Below, one piece after another: positions 51,564-58,716 of a stretch of 64,000 bases of DNA. The stretch is from Thermohalobaculum sp050330995. Its GTDB lineage: Bacteria; Pseudomonadota; Alphaproteobacteria; Rhodobacterales; Rhodobacteraceae. The number at the start of each line of letters is the position of its first letter. The first letter of the stretch is position 1. Where the stretch lies: positions 1 through 64,000 of the forward strand of contig JBHJHI010000002.1 of assembly GCA_050330995.1 (NCBI GenBank), in the 5' to 3' direction. Both the position numbers and the translations under genes were made by a program. Under the pieces are notes generated by a model that saw only the letters and a program-made list of their open reading frames with translations, made no database searches and was not told the origin of the DNA.

Positions 51564-53294
51564 ATGAGCGATCGGCCCTACGAGGACGAGCGTGCGTCGC
51601 TCCGTCAGGGGCGCGATAGAAGCCACCGCGCCGAAGGGCGCGACAGAGGCCACCGCGCCGAAAGGCGCGAAGGCGTGCTCCTCGCGCTCGCCTGGGCGAT
51701 CGCGGGGCTCTGCGCGCTGCCCGCGCTCTCGGTCGCGGCGACCGCGCTCACCGGCGATCTCGACACTTGGGGCGCGCTCGCGGACACGGTGCTGCCGCGC
51801 TACGCGCTCGCGACCTTACAGCTGACGCTGATCGTCGGCGTCGGCGTCACCGTGCTCGGCACCGGCTGCGCCTGGCTCGTGACCTCGACGCGCTTTCCGG
51901 GGCGGGGCTTCTTCGAGGTGGCGCTGGCGCTGCCGCTCGCCTTCCCGGCCTACGTGCTCGCCTACGCCTACACCGACCTGCTCGATCATCCGGGACCGGT
52001 GCAGACGGCGTTGCGGGCCGTCACCGGCTGGGGACCGCGCGAGTACTGGTTCCCCGAGATCCGCTCGCTCGAAGGCGCCGCGCTCATGCTGACGCTGGTG
52101 CTCTATCCTTACGTCTACCTGCTCGCGCGCGCGGCCTTCCTGCTGCAGTCGGTGACGGCCGCGCAGGTCGCGCGCACGCTCGGCTGCGGGCCCTGGGCTT
52201 CCTTTCTGCGCGTGAGCCTGCCGATGGCGCGCCCCGCGATCGCCGGCGGCGCCGCGCTCGCGATGATGGAGACGATCGCCGACTTCGGCACGGTCGCCCA
52301 TTTCAGCGTGCAGACCTTCACCACCGGCGTCTACCGCGCCTGGTTCTCGATGGGCGACCGCGCGGCGGCGGCACAGCTCTCGGCCTGCCTCCTGGTGTTC
52401 GCGATCACGCTCGCCGCGCTCGAGCGCTCGAGCCGCGGCCTCGCGCAGCGCCATCAGGCGGGCAAGCGCTACGAGGCGCTGCCGACTTACCGCCTGAGCG
52501 GCTGGCGCGCGGCAGGGGCGGTGATCCTCTGCGCGCTGCCGGTGGCGCTCGGCGTGGTGGTGCCGCTCGTGATGCTGACGTCGATGGGGCTCGACAGCGG
52601 GCAGAGCCCGTTCGAGGGGCGCTACGCCGGCTTCGCGCTGAACTCGCTGACGCTCGCCTCGATCGCGGCCGGGGTGATCGTGGGGGCGGCGCTGATCGTC
52701 GGCTACGCCGTGCGGCTGAGGCCCGGCCGGAGCACGCGCGCGGCGATGCTGGTCGCGGGCGTCGGCTACGCGGTGCCCGGCTCGGTGATCGCGGTCGGGC
52801 TCCTAGTGCCGCTCGCCGCGCTCGACAACGCGATCGACGACGTGTTCGAGGCGCTGTTCGGGATCGACACCGGACTTCTGCTCACCGGCACGGCCGCGGT
52901 GCTGGTGCTCGCCTACGCCGCGCGCTTCATGGCGGTGGCGCTGAACGCGGTCGACGCCGGGCTCGCGACCATCCGTCCCTCGATGGACCACGTCGCGCGC
53001 ACGCTCGGCGCCTCGGCGACGGCGACGCTGTCCTCGGTCCACGCGCCGCTGCTCCGCGGCAGTCTGCTGACGGCGGCGCTGATCGTGTTCGTCGACGTGA
53101 TGAAGGAGCTGCCCGCCACCCTCATCATGCGCCCCTTCGACTTCGACACGCTGGCGGTGCAGGCCTATCGCCTCGCCTCCGACGAGCGGCTGGCGCAGGC
53201 GGCGGTGCCGTCGCTGGTGATCGTCGCCTTCGGCTTCGTGCCGGTCCTGCTGCTCGTGCGCGAGATCCGGCGATCGCGGCCGGGCCACGGCTGA
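51564..53294 (+). CDS. fbpB: Fe(3+) ABC transporter permease, FbpB-like (two fused permease domains)
   Basis: A 576-residue inner-membrane permease with about twelve TM helices and two BPD-type halves. Each half has an EAA loop: VARTLGCGPWASFLRVSLPM in the first and VARTLGASATATLSSVHAPL in the second. This is the FbpB/SfuB layout for ferric iron import. Residues 16-36 are a hydrophilic Arg-rich repeat encoded by a 27-bp tandem duplication, before TM1 (VLLALAWAIAGLCALPALSV). GAGG precedes ATG 51564. The probable binding protein (fbpA) is 3.4 kb away on the other strand and no ATPase gene is in view. Confidence 0.92.
   Translation: MSDRPYEDERASLRQGRDRSHRAEGRDRGHRAERREGVLLALAWAIAGLCALPALSVAATALTGDLDTWGALADTVLPRYALATLQLTLIVGVGVTVLGTGCAWLVTSTRFPGRGFFEVALALPLAFPAYVLAYAYTDLLDHPGPVQTALRAVTGWGPREYWFPEIRSLEGAALMLTLVLYPYVYLLARAAFLLQSVTAAQVARTLGCGPWASFLRVSLPMARPAIAGGAALAMMETIADFGTVAHFSVQTFTTGVYRAWFSMGDRAAAAQLSACLLVFAITLAALERSSRGLAQRHQAGKRYEALPTYRLSGWRAAGAVILCALPVALGVVVPLVMLTSMGLDSGQSPFEGRYAGFALNSLTLASIAAGVIVGAALIVGYAVRLRPGRSTRAAMLVAGVGYAVPGSVIAVGLLVPLAALDNAIDDVFEALFGIDTGLLLTGTAAVLVLAYAARFMAVALNAVDAGLATIRPSMDHVARTLGASATATLSSVHAPLLRGSLLTAALIVFVDVMKELPATLIMRPFDFDTLAVQAYRLASDERLAQAAVPSLVIVAFGFVPVLLLVREIRRSRPGHG
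51609..51672 (+). repeat. 27-bp in-frame tandem repeat inside fbpB
   Basis: Units at 51609-51635 and 51636-51662 differ at a few bases, and a partial third unit starts at 51663. They encode GRDRSHRAE, GRDRGHRAE and then RREG, an Arg/His-rich cytoplasmic extension ahead of the first TM helix of FbpB. Confidence 0.85.
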
Positions 53295-53357
53295 GCGCGC
53301 AACCGTGCGGCCGGGGGTCGCGTTGACACGGCGATCCAACCTGAAAGGACACATGCC

Positions 53358-53582
53358 ATGCGCACGGTCGTGATCATCGCCGTGGTCGTCGTCGTCGCCG
53401 CCGTCGCCTTCTTCGCTGGCTTCGGGGCCGAGGAGCAGACGGAAGGGACGCTCGAACAGGCCGGGGAAAGCGCGGATCAGGCCACCGAGAGCGCCGGCGA
53501 GGCGGTCGAGGAAGGCCTGAACGAGGCCGAGGACGCCGCCGAGGAAGCCGGCGACGCGGCCGAGGAGGCGACCGACAACTGA
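53358..53582 (+). CDS. Small membrane-anchored acidic helical protein
   Basis: A 74-residue protein with an N-terminal TM (residues 3-23, VVIIAVVVVVAAVAFFAGF). A highly acidic Ala/Glu helix follows, carrying repeated EEA/DAAEEA units (AVEEGLNEAEDAAEEAGDAA). The pattern suggests one membrane anchor and a long amphipathic or coiled-coil helix, as in small apolipoprotein-like envelope proteins. AAGGACAC lies upstream of ATG 53358. It directly follows fbpB (63 nt) and converges on the TonB-position gene. I do not recognise the family. Confidence 0.72.
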   Translation: MRTVVIIAVVVVVAAVAFFAGFGAEEQTEGTLEQAGESADQATESAGEAVEEGLNEAEDAAEEAGDAAEEATDN

Positions 53583-53612
53583 TCGTCTCCCCGGTCGTCC
53601 GCGCCGCGAGGC

Positions 53613-54929
53613 TCAGTCGAGCGCGGGGCGGTCGATCGGCAGGGGCGCGACGCCCGGCGCCGTCCCGTCCGAGGGCGGCGCGACCCCGAGAAGCGGCGCG
53701 TCGATCTCCACGATCGGCGCGACCATCGGCGCTGCGGGGGAGTGAGCCTCCGCCTCGTCGAGCAGCGCCACCGTCTCTTCCGCCGCACCAGCCTCCGGCG
53801 TCTCGCCCGTGACGGCGTCGGCCGGCGCTTCTTCGACGGCATTATCGGCCGGCGTCGCCCGCGGCTCGTCCTCGTCATCTACCTCGGCGGCGAGGGCGGC
53901 GACCTCGGTGTCGCCGCTCGCCTCGGACGACGCGTCCCCGCTCGCGGGCGTGTCGCTTGGCGTCTCGTCCATGGCGGCGTCGGCCGGCGTCTCTTCGGCG
54001 GCGTCATTGGCCGGCGTCGCCTGCGGCTCGTCCTCGTCAGCCGCCTCGGCGGCGAGGGCGGCGGCCTCGATGTCGTCGCTCGTCTCGGACGACGCGCCCT
54101 CGCCCGCGGACGCGTCGTCCGGCGTCTCGCTCTGCCCGTCGCCTGCAGCGGCGATCTCCTCGCTCGGTGGGTCGCTCGCCTCAGGGGCCACGTCCTCGGG
54201 CGACGCGGTGGCATCCTCTGGCGTCGGCGCGGCGTCGTTCTCCGCCGCCTCGGCCGCCGAGGAGGCGTCGGCGACAGCTTCCTCGTCCTCGCGCGGCGGC
54301 GCGGCGGGCGGGGTGAAGGGGCTCTCCTCGGCGCGGGGCGCGACCGAGAGGGGGCCGCCGCCGGGCGACGGCGAACCCATCGACCCGAACCCGCCGCCCA
54401 GACCGCCGCCCGGCGCCGCGGCGGAAAGGCCCGTCGGGCCGCCGCCAGGGCTCGTGGTCGCGAAGCTCGGCGCGGAGAGGCTCGCGGCGGTCGCCATCAC
54501 CGCGCCCCCGAGGTCGGGCGCCACCCCGCTCGCGACCCGCACGCGGCTCGGAAGGTCCCATTCCTCGGGCACGGCCTCGACCTCGGTGTCGGGGTCGACC
54601 ACGTCCTCGGGCGGCGGGCCGGCCTCCGGCGGGCCGAACAGCCCCTCGGCCGCGTCCGGGCGGGTCTGGTCGACATCGTCGAGGCTGGCGATCTCGGGCG
54701 TGTCCGAGGCGCCGGGCTCGTCGTCCCAGGCGTCGATCAGCGCCGCCAGCGCCGCGTCGGTGCCGCGTACGGCCTCCGTCTCGGCCGGTGCGGGCTCGGG
54801 CGCGGCCTCGGCCACCGCCGCGGCCTCCTCCGGCGCCGTGTCCTGCAGCGTCGCGAGCGCGTAGAAGGCGCCCGCATGGGCGAGCCCCGCGACCGCGAGG
54901 CATCCCGTCCAGACCACCGAGCGTGCCAT
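53613..54929 (-). CDS. TonB-position protein without a TonB C-terminal domain
   Basis: A 438-residue protein at the end of the exbB-exbD-exbD operon, 26 nt after the second exbD. Residues 5-27 form a TonB-like N-terminal anchor with a His inside the membrane segment (VAGLAHAGAFYALATL). The rest is a long acidic Pro/Ala/Glu-rich region with a Gly-rich patch (161-195) and a duplicated 54-residue block (279-325 and 333-378). It ends in VAPLPIDRPALD. The folded TonB domain (YP motif, beta-alpha-beta) that grips outer-membrane receptors is absent. It could be a truncated TonB, an ExbBD-coupled protein with another target, or the spacer half of a split TonB. Confidence 0.7.
   Translation of the reverse strand: MARSVVWTGCLAVAGLAHAGAFYALATLQDTAPEEAAAVAEAAPEPAPAETEAVRGTDAALAALIDAWDDEPGASDTPEIASLDDVDQTRPDAAEGLFGPPEAGPPPEDVVDPDTEVEAVPEEWDLPSRVRVASGVAPDLGGAVMATAASLSAPSFATTSPGGGPTGLSAAAPGGGLGGGFGSMGSPSPGGGPLSVAPRAEESPFTPPAAPPREDEEAVADASSAAEAAENDAAPTPEDATASPEDVAPEASDPPSEEIAAAGDGQSETPDDASAGEGASSETSDDIEAAALAAEAADEDEPQATPANDAAEETPADAAMDETPSDTPASGDASSEASGDTEVAALAAEVDDEDEPRATPADNAVEEAPADAVTGETPEAGAAEETVALLDEAEAHSPAAPMVAPIVEIDAPLLGVAPPSDGTAPGVAPLPIDRPALD
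53796..54095 (-). repeat. Two imperfect 162-bp direct repeats in the TonB-position gene
   Basis: The block encoding residues 279-325 (54095-53955) recurs as residues 333-378 (53933-53796), with a period of 162 bp. Shared features are ASSExSxDxE, AALAAE, DEDEPxATPA and ExPADA. The frame is kept and most substitutions are conservative. Confidence 0.8.
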
Positions 54930-54955
54930 TGACGATGGGTCTCCCGTCGCTTCGT

Positions 54956-55369
54956 TCAGTCGCCCGCGACGAGCGCGCTCTCGCGCACGCCCGCCTCGCC
55001 GAGCCGGGTCAGGAGCCGCGCGATCGCCGCCCCCTCGACGCCCGCGTCGGCACGGATCATCAGCCGGTCGAGCCGTCCCGCCGCCACCGCTTCCGCGATC
55101 GCCGCGATCGCGGCCTCGCCGCGGGCGGCGCCGAAGGCGAGGGTGCCGTCCGGCCCCATGACCAGCGTATCGGTCGTCTCCGCCGCGATCGCCGTCGCGC
55201 TCTCGGGCGGGGCCACGCCGGAGGAGGCGCCCGGCGTCAGCGTCGCGTTCATCAGAAAGAAGATCAGCAGCAGGAACACGACGTTGATCATCGGCACGAT
55301 CGAGCTGTCACCGTGCCGGGTCGGCCGGACGAGGCTGTAGTCGATCGGGCTCGGTGCCGGCGCGCTCAT
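54956..55369 (-). CDS. exbD: ExbD/TolR-like protein with Asn in place of the catalytic Asp
   Basis: A 137-residue single-TM protein of the ExbD/TolR family. The TM begins SIVPMINVVFLLLIFFLMNA. The residue that in ExbD is the proton-carrying Asp (LIDVVFLLL) is Asn29 here (codon AAC, complement of 55283-55285). The periplasmic domain has the usual beta-alpha layout (LVMGPDGTLAFG to LMIRADAGVEGAAIARLLTR). Its start overlaps the stop of the other exbD by 4 nt. It may form a heterodimer with the Asp-containing paralogue inside the ExbB pentamer (inference). Confidence 0.87.
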   Translation of the reverse strand: MSAPAPSPIDYSLVRPTRHGDSSIVPMINVVFLLLIFFLMNATLTPGASSGVAPPESATAIAAETTDTLVMGPDGTLAFGAARGEAAIAAIAEAVAAGRLDRLMIRADAGVEGAAIARLLTRLGEAGVRESALVAGD

Positions 55370-55821
55370 TCGGCCAGCACCACGGTACGGATGCCGCTCT
55401 CGCGGAGGCGGTCGAGCACGCCCACGGTGCGCTGAAGGCTCGCGCCCTCGACCGGGCGCAGGATCACGGCCGCGCCCGAATGGGGCATCAGGGGCGCCAG
55501 CGCCGCGGCCAGCGCCTCCGGCGCGACCGGGCTGCCGTTCAGGGCCAGGCCCTCGGGCGAGACGGTCACGAGCCGCGGCGCGCCGGCGTAGGCGGGCGCC
55601 GCCTCGGCCTCGCCGCCACCGCCCGGCGCGAGCGGCAGCACCCGCGCCTCCTCGCCGACGCTCGCGGCGAGCATGAAGAAGACGAGCAGCAGGAACACCA
55701 CGTCGACCATCGGCGTGAGCCCGATCCGGCCGCGCCGCGGGCGCGCGTCGCTGCCCGTGAAGGCGCGCGCGTCGATGCCCGCGACAGGGCGCGCCCGGTT
55801 GTCGACGATCGCGACGCTCAT
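55366..55821 (-). CDS. exbD: ExbD/TolR family proton-channel subunit (Asp-containing)
   Basis: A 151-residue protein with one TM (GLTPMVDVVFLLLVFFMLAA). Asp40 is the conserved proton-translocating residue. The periplasmic domain follows (RLVTVSPEGLALNGSPVAPE, then AVILRPVEGASLQRTVGVLD). It works with ExbB to turn the proton gradient into mechanical force on a TonB-type protein. ATG at 55821 overlaps the exbB stop by 4 nt, and its own stop overlaps the second exbD, so all three are translationally coupled. An unusually long N-terminal tail (about 35 residues) precedes the TM. Confidence 0.92.
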   Translation of the reverse strand: MSVAIVDNRARPVAGIDARAFTGSDARPRRGRIGLTPMVDVVFLLLVFFMLAASVGEEARVLPLAPGGGGEAEAAPAYAGAPRLVTVSPEGLALNGSPVAPEALAAALAPLMPHSGAAVILRPVEGASLQRTVGVLDRLRESGIRTVVLAE

Positions 55822-56498
55822 TCCGCCGCCCTGAGGCCGACAGCCGCCTGGCGGTTGAACACCCGGCTCGCGAGATCCTCGAAGTCGAGGCGCAGCCGCT
55901 CGACCACGCCGTCGAAGTAGCTGAGCGCGGCAGAGGCGGGAATGGCGACCGCCATGCCGGCGGCCGTGGTCAGGAGCGCCTCCCAGATGCCGCCGGCGAG
56001 CGCCGCGGGATCGGCCTGCGCGCCCGACGCCTGGAGCGCCTGGAACGCCGAGATCATGCCGAGCACGGTGCCGAACAGGCCCATCAGCGGCGCCAGCGTC
56101 GCGATCACGTCGAGGGTGCGCAGCGAGGCGGCGGCGTCGGCCAGCATGGTCTTGGCCACGCGCGCGGTCTCCTCGCGAGCGCGGGCCTCGTCGTGGGGGT
56201 AGGTGCGCACCGCGTCGATCGCCGCGCCGACGAGGCGCGCGCGCACCGAGCGCGCCTGCGCGAGCGCGCCCTTGGCGCGCATCGGGTCGCCCTCGCTCCA
56301 GGCGGCGACCGCCGCTTCGGCGCTCGCGCTCTCCCAGGCGCGGATCTGACAGAGCCTCACGGTCTTGTAGAGGATGGTGGTGAGGGTGAGGACAGAGGTG
56401 GCGAGGATCAGCCACAGGACCGGACCGCCCTGGACGACCAGGGCGAGGGCGCCGTCGAGCGGCCCCCCGGTCCCCTCTAAAAGACTGTCGCTGCTCAT
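55818..56498 (-). CDS. exbB: ExbB/TolQ/MotA family proton-channel protein
   Basis: A 226-residue protein with three TM segments: VLWLILATSVLTLTTILYKT, a second near residue 135 (VIATLAPLMGLFGTVLGMIS) and a third (LLTTAAGMAVAIPASAALSY). The ExbB/TolQ signature LAPLMGLFGTVLGMISAFQ and the TAAGMAVAIPA Thr/Ala motif are intact. It forms the ring around the ExbD dimer. I chose ATG 56498; ATG 56513 adds five residues and neither has a strong Shine-Dalgarno sequence. Hairpins at 56522-56543 and 56556-56573 lie in its leader. It is the first gene of the operon. Confidence 0.92.
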   Translation of the reverse strand: MSSDSLLEGTGGPLDGALALVVQGGPVLWLILATSVLTLTTILYKTVRLCQIRAWESASAEAAVAAWSEGDPMRAKGALAQARSVRARLVGAAIDAVRTYPHDEARAREETARVAKTMLADAAASLRTLDVIATLAPLMGLFGTVLGMISAFQALQASGAQADPAALAGGIWEALLTTAAGMAVAIPASAALSYFDGVVERLRLDFEDLASRVFNRQAAVGLRAAE

Positions 56499-56681
56499 GG
56501 TCCGGCTCGCCATCCCGCATCGCGCGGCACCGTGGCGCCGCGCTGTCCCCCTCGAGGCCGGTCCCCACCGGCCGTAGCGATGGTTGAGCGAGGATGGTGG
56601 CCATATTGCGGCGCGGGAACCGCCGGGGCGGCGCGAGGGCGCTCCGGCCGGTCGTGCGACCGGGTCGCGGAGAGCGAAGCG

Positions 56682-56710
56682 GCACCCCGGCCGGCGCGCG
56701 GCCGGGGTGC
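56682..56710 (-). terminator. Strong hairpin after fbpA
   Basis: GCACCCCGGCCG (56682-56693) pairs perfectly with CGGCCGGGGTGC (56699-56710) over a 5-nt loop, 10 nt beyond the fbpA stop. There is no T-run. It separates fbpA from the exbB operon. Confidence 0.65.
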
Positions 56711-56719
56711 GGAGGCGGC

Positions 56720-57763
56720 TCAGCGGTAGCCCACCTCGTCGTAGATCTGCTGCGCGCGCGTCTGGTTCTTGCCGAGGGCGGAGAGATTGATGTCGTCCTG
56801 GCGGAACAGGCCGAGTTCGGCGACCGCCTCGCCGAGCGCCACGCCCGGCACCGCCGGATACTCGTTGTTGCCGCGCGAGAAGTAGCGCTGGGCGCTGTCG
56901 GTGGTCAGGTATTCGAGGAACCTGACCGCGTTCTCGCGGTTCGGCGCGCTCGCGAGCACCGCGCCGGCCGAGACGTTGACATGAGCGCCCCGGCTCGACT
57001 GGTTGGGAAACACCCAGCCGATCTGGTCGGTCGAGCCCGAGAGCCCGTCGACGTCCTTGGCGAGCGCGCGCGCGAAGTAGTAGGTGTTGGCGACCGCGAT
57101 GTCGCACTCGCCCGACACGATCGCGCGCAGCTGGTCGGTGTCGCCGCCCTGCGGCTCGCGCGCGAGGTTCTCGTTGAGCCCTTCGGCCCAGGCCTTGGCC
57201 TCCTCCTCGCCGGCATGCTCGATGATCGAGGCCATCAGCGAGAGCATGTAGATGTTCGACGACGAGCGGGTGCAGACCATGCCCTCGTACTGGTCGTCGG
57301 CCAGCGCCTCGTAGGTCTGCGGCGGGTTCTCGACCCGGTCCTTGTCGTAGAAGATGATCCGCGCGCGCTGCGAGAAGCTGAACCAGTGGCCGTCCGGGTG
57401 GCGCAGGTACTCCGGGATGCGGGTGTCGAGCACCTCGGAGGAGACCGGCTGCAACAGTCCCGCCTGATCCGCGCGCCACATCCGGCCCGCGTCGACCGTC
57501 AGCAGCACGTCGGCCGGGCTGTTCTCGCCCTCGGCCTCCAGCCGCGCGATCAGTTCGTCGGCGCTCGCCTCGATGCGGTTGATGGTGATGCCGGTCTGCT
57601 CCTCGAAGTCGGAGTAGAGCCGCTCGTCGGTGTCGTAATGGCGCGAGGAGTAGAGGTTCAGCTCGCCGCCGTCCTGGGCGAAGGCGGGGGCGGCCAGGCC
57701 CAGGCCCAGCACCGGCACGAGGGCGGTGGCGGCGAGACGTCGCAGAATGGTCGTGGAGGTCAC
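56720..57763 (-). CDS. fbpA: Fe(3+) ABC transporter substrate-binding protein, FbpA-like
   Basis: A 347-residue periplasmic iron-binding protein. The signal peptide is cut after PAFA (about residue 29). The mature start GELNLYSSRHYDTDERLYSD is typical of FbpA/FutA proteins, with LYSSRHY contributing ligands. The paired tyrosines that bind iron are in VANTYYFARAL. The segments FSQRARIIFYDKD and WVFPNQSSRGAHVNVSAGAV follow the family. It probably feeds the FbpB permease (51564-53294). It is transcribed alone between two large inverted repeats, and iron-dependent regulation is expected but no operator consensus is evident. Confidence 0.93.
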   Translation of the reverse strand: MTSTTILRRLAATALVPVLGLGLAAPAFAQDGGELNLYSSRHYDTDERLYSDFEEQTGITINRIEASADELIARLEAEGENSPADVLLTVDAGRMWRADQAGLLQPVSSEVLDTRIPEYLRHPDGHWFSFSQRARIIFYDKDRVENPPQTYEALADDQYEGMVCTRSSSNIYMLSLMASIIEHAGEEEAKAWAEGLNENLAREPQGGDTDQLRAIVSGECDIAVANTYYFARALAKDVDGLSGSTDQIGWVFPNQSSRGAHVNVSAGAVLASAPNRENAVRFLEYLTTDSAQRYFSRGNNEYPAVPGVALGEAVAELGLFRQDDINLSALGKNQTRAQQIYDEVGYR

Positions 57764-57800
57764 CGGAGGGCTCCCTTGATGGCTGTCGGGACGCCCGGAC

Positions 57801-57831
57801 GCGAAGTCCGAGCGATGTGCTCGGACTTCGC
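57801..57831. repeat. 13-bp perfect inverted repeat in the fbpA leader
   Basis: GCGAAGTCCGAGC (57801-57813) is repeated inverted at 57819-57831 across a 5-nt spacer, 38 nt before the fbpA start and 49 nt after the copper-chaperone stop. It may be the chaperone's terminator, an RNA attenuator for fbpA, or an operator; no T-run is present. Confidence 0.8.
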
Positions 57832-57879
57832 AGAGAATGTCCGACCGATCAAGTCAGGGAAATCGGCCCGGCGCCCGGC

Positions 57880-58377
57880 TCAGGAGCCGTCGCCGTGGTC
57901 CATCTCCATCGAGCCGGAGCCGCCGCCCGAGCCCTGGCGCTCCACCACCACCTCGACCTCGATCTCGCCGGCCTGTTCGAACACCAGCGTCATGGGGAAG
58001 CGGTCGCCCTCGGCCAGCGGCTCGGCCGCGTCGAACAGCATGACGTGGTAGGAGCCGGGCTCGAAGGCGACCTCGTCGCCGGGCTCCAGCATCACGCTCT
58101 CGACGCGGGCCATGTTCATCACGCCGCTCTCGGAGCGGGTGATGTGCAGCTCGACGCGATCGAACGCCGGCGCGCGCGCCTCGATCAGCGTGTCGGTCGC
58201 CGCACCGGTGTTGGAGAGGACGAAGTAGGCCGCGGTCGGACGGTTCGGGATGGTCGGGCGCGCCCAGGGGTGCTCGACGACGACCCCGTTCTTCTCGAAC
58301 TCGTGCGCGGCGGTGGCCGGGACGAGGCCGAGCGTGGCGGTCGCGGCGAGCGCGGCGGCGATGGCGAAGAGACGCAT
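57880..58377 (-). CDS. PCu(A)C copper chaperone (DUF461)
   Basis: A 165-residue periplasmic Cu(I) chaperone for the CuA site of cytochrome oxidase. The signal peptide ends near residue 23 (ATAA-HEF). The defining ligand pattern H-x10-M-x21-H-x-M is exact: His78, Met89, His111, Met113. The opening VVVEHPWARPTIPNRPTAAY is the family signature. The tail (SGSMEMDHGDGS) adds further Met/His that could bind copper. It is not next to other oxidase assembly genes, though ctaD lies 2.5 kb away. AGGACTT precedes ATG 58377. Confidence 0.94.
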   Translation of the reverse strand: MRLFAIAAALAATATLGLVPATAAHEFEKNGVVVEHPWARPTIPNRPTAAYFVLSNTGAATDTLIEARAPAFDRVELHITRSESGVMNMARVESVMLEPGDEVAFEPGSYHVMLFDAAEPLAEGDRFPMTLVFEQAGEIEVEVVVERQGSGGGSGSMEMDHGDGS

Positions 58378-58483
58378 GGCAAGTCCTCCGTGACTGGCGG
58401 GGCGACGCGTGGCCCCGGGCGGAGGTATGCCCGATGCGGCGAACGAAAACCGCCGCCGAGCGCGGGGCTCAGGCGGCGGTCTC

Positions 58484-58570
58484 TGGTGCGGTCGAGAAGA
58501 CTCGAACTTCCACGGGTTTTACCCCACAGCGACCTCAACGCTGCGCGTCTACCAATTCCGCCACGACCGC
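58484..58570 (-). tRNA. tRNA-Leu (GAG)
   Basis: The minus strand folds as an 87-nt class II tRNA with encoded CCA. The acceptor stem is GCGGTCG (5' end at 58570) with CGACCGC, the discriminator is A, and the D-loop contains AATTGGTAGAC. The anticodon stem CAGCG/CGCTG encloses loop TTGAGGT with anticodon GAG. A long variable arm follows (GGGGTAAAACCC region) and the T-loop is TTCGAGT. It reads CUC and CUU codons. Confidence 0.96.
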
Positions 58571-58716
58571 GTCGGTTGGTAGGACGCGCCTCTAGCGGAT
58601 CGCGGGCGGGGGGCGCAAGCCCTCTCTCGGCCTTCCGGCGGATCGGCCCGGCGCCCGCGCCCGCGCGGGCCCCCGATCGTGCGAGGACCCGACGACGAGC
58701 GGGGCGGGACCGGCCT

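Noticed and set aside
53323..53350. TTGACA at 53323 as a promoter for the small acidic protein gene
   Set aside because: No -10-like hexamer exists at 16-18 bp, and the start codon is only 30 bp away, leaving no room for the ribosome-binding site and leader.
53613..54929. Plain annotation as TonB
   Set aside because: Only the anchor and operon position fit. The receptor-binding C-terminal domain is not visible, so the name would mislead.
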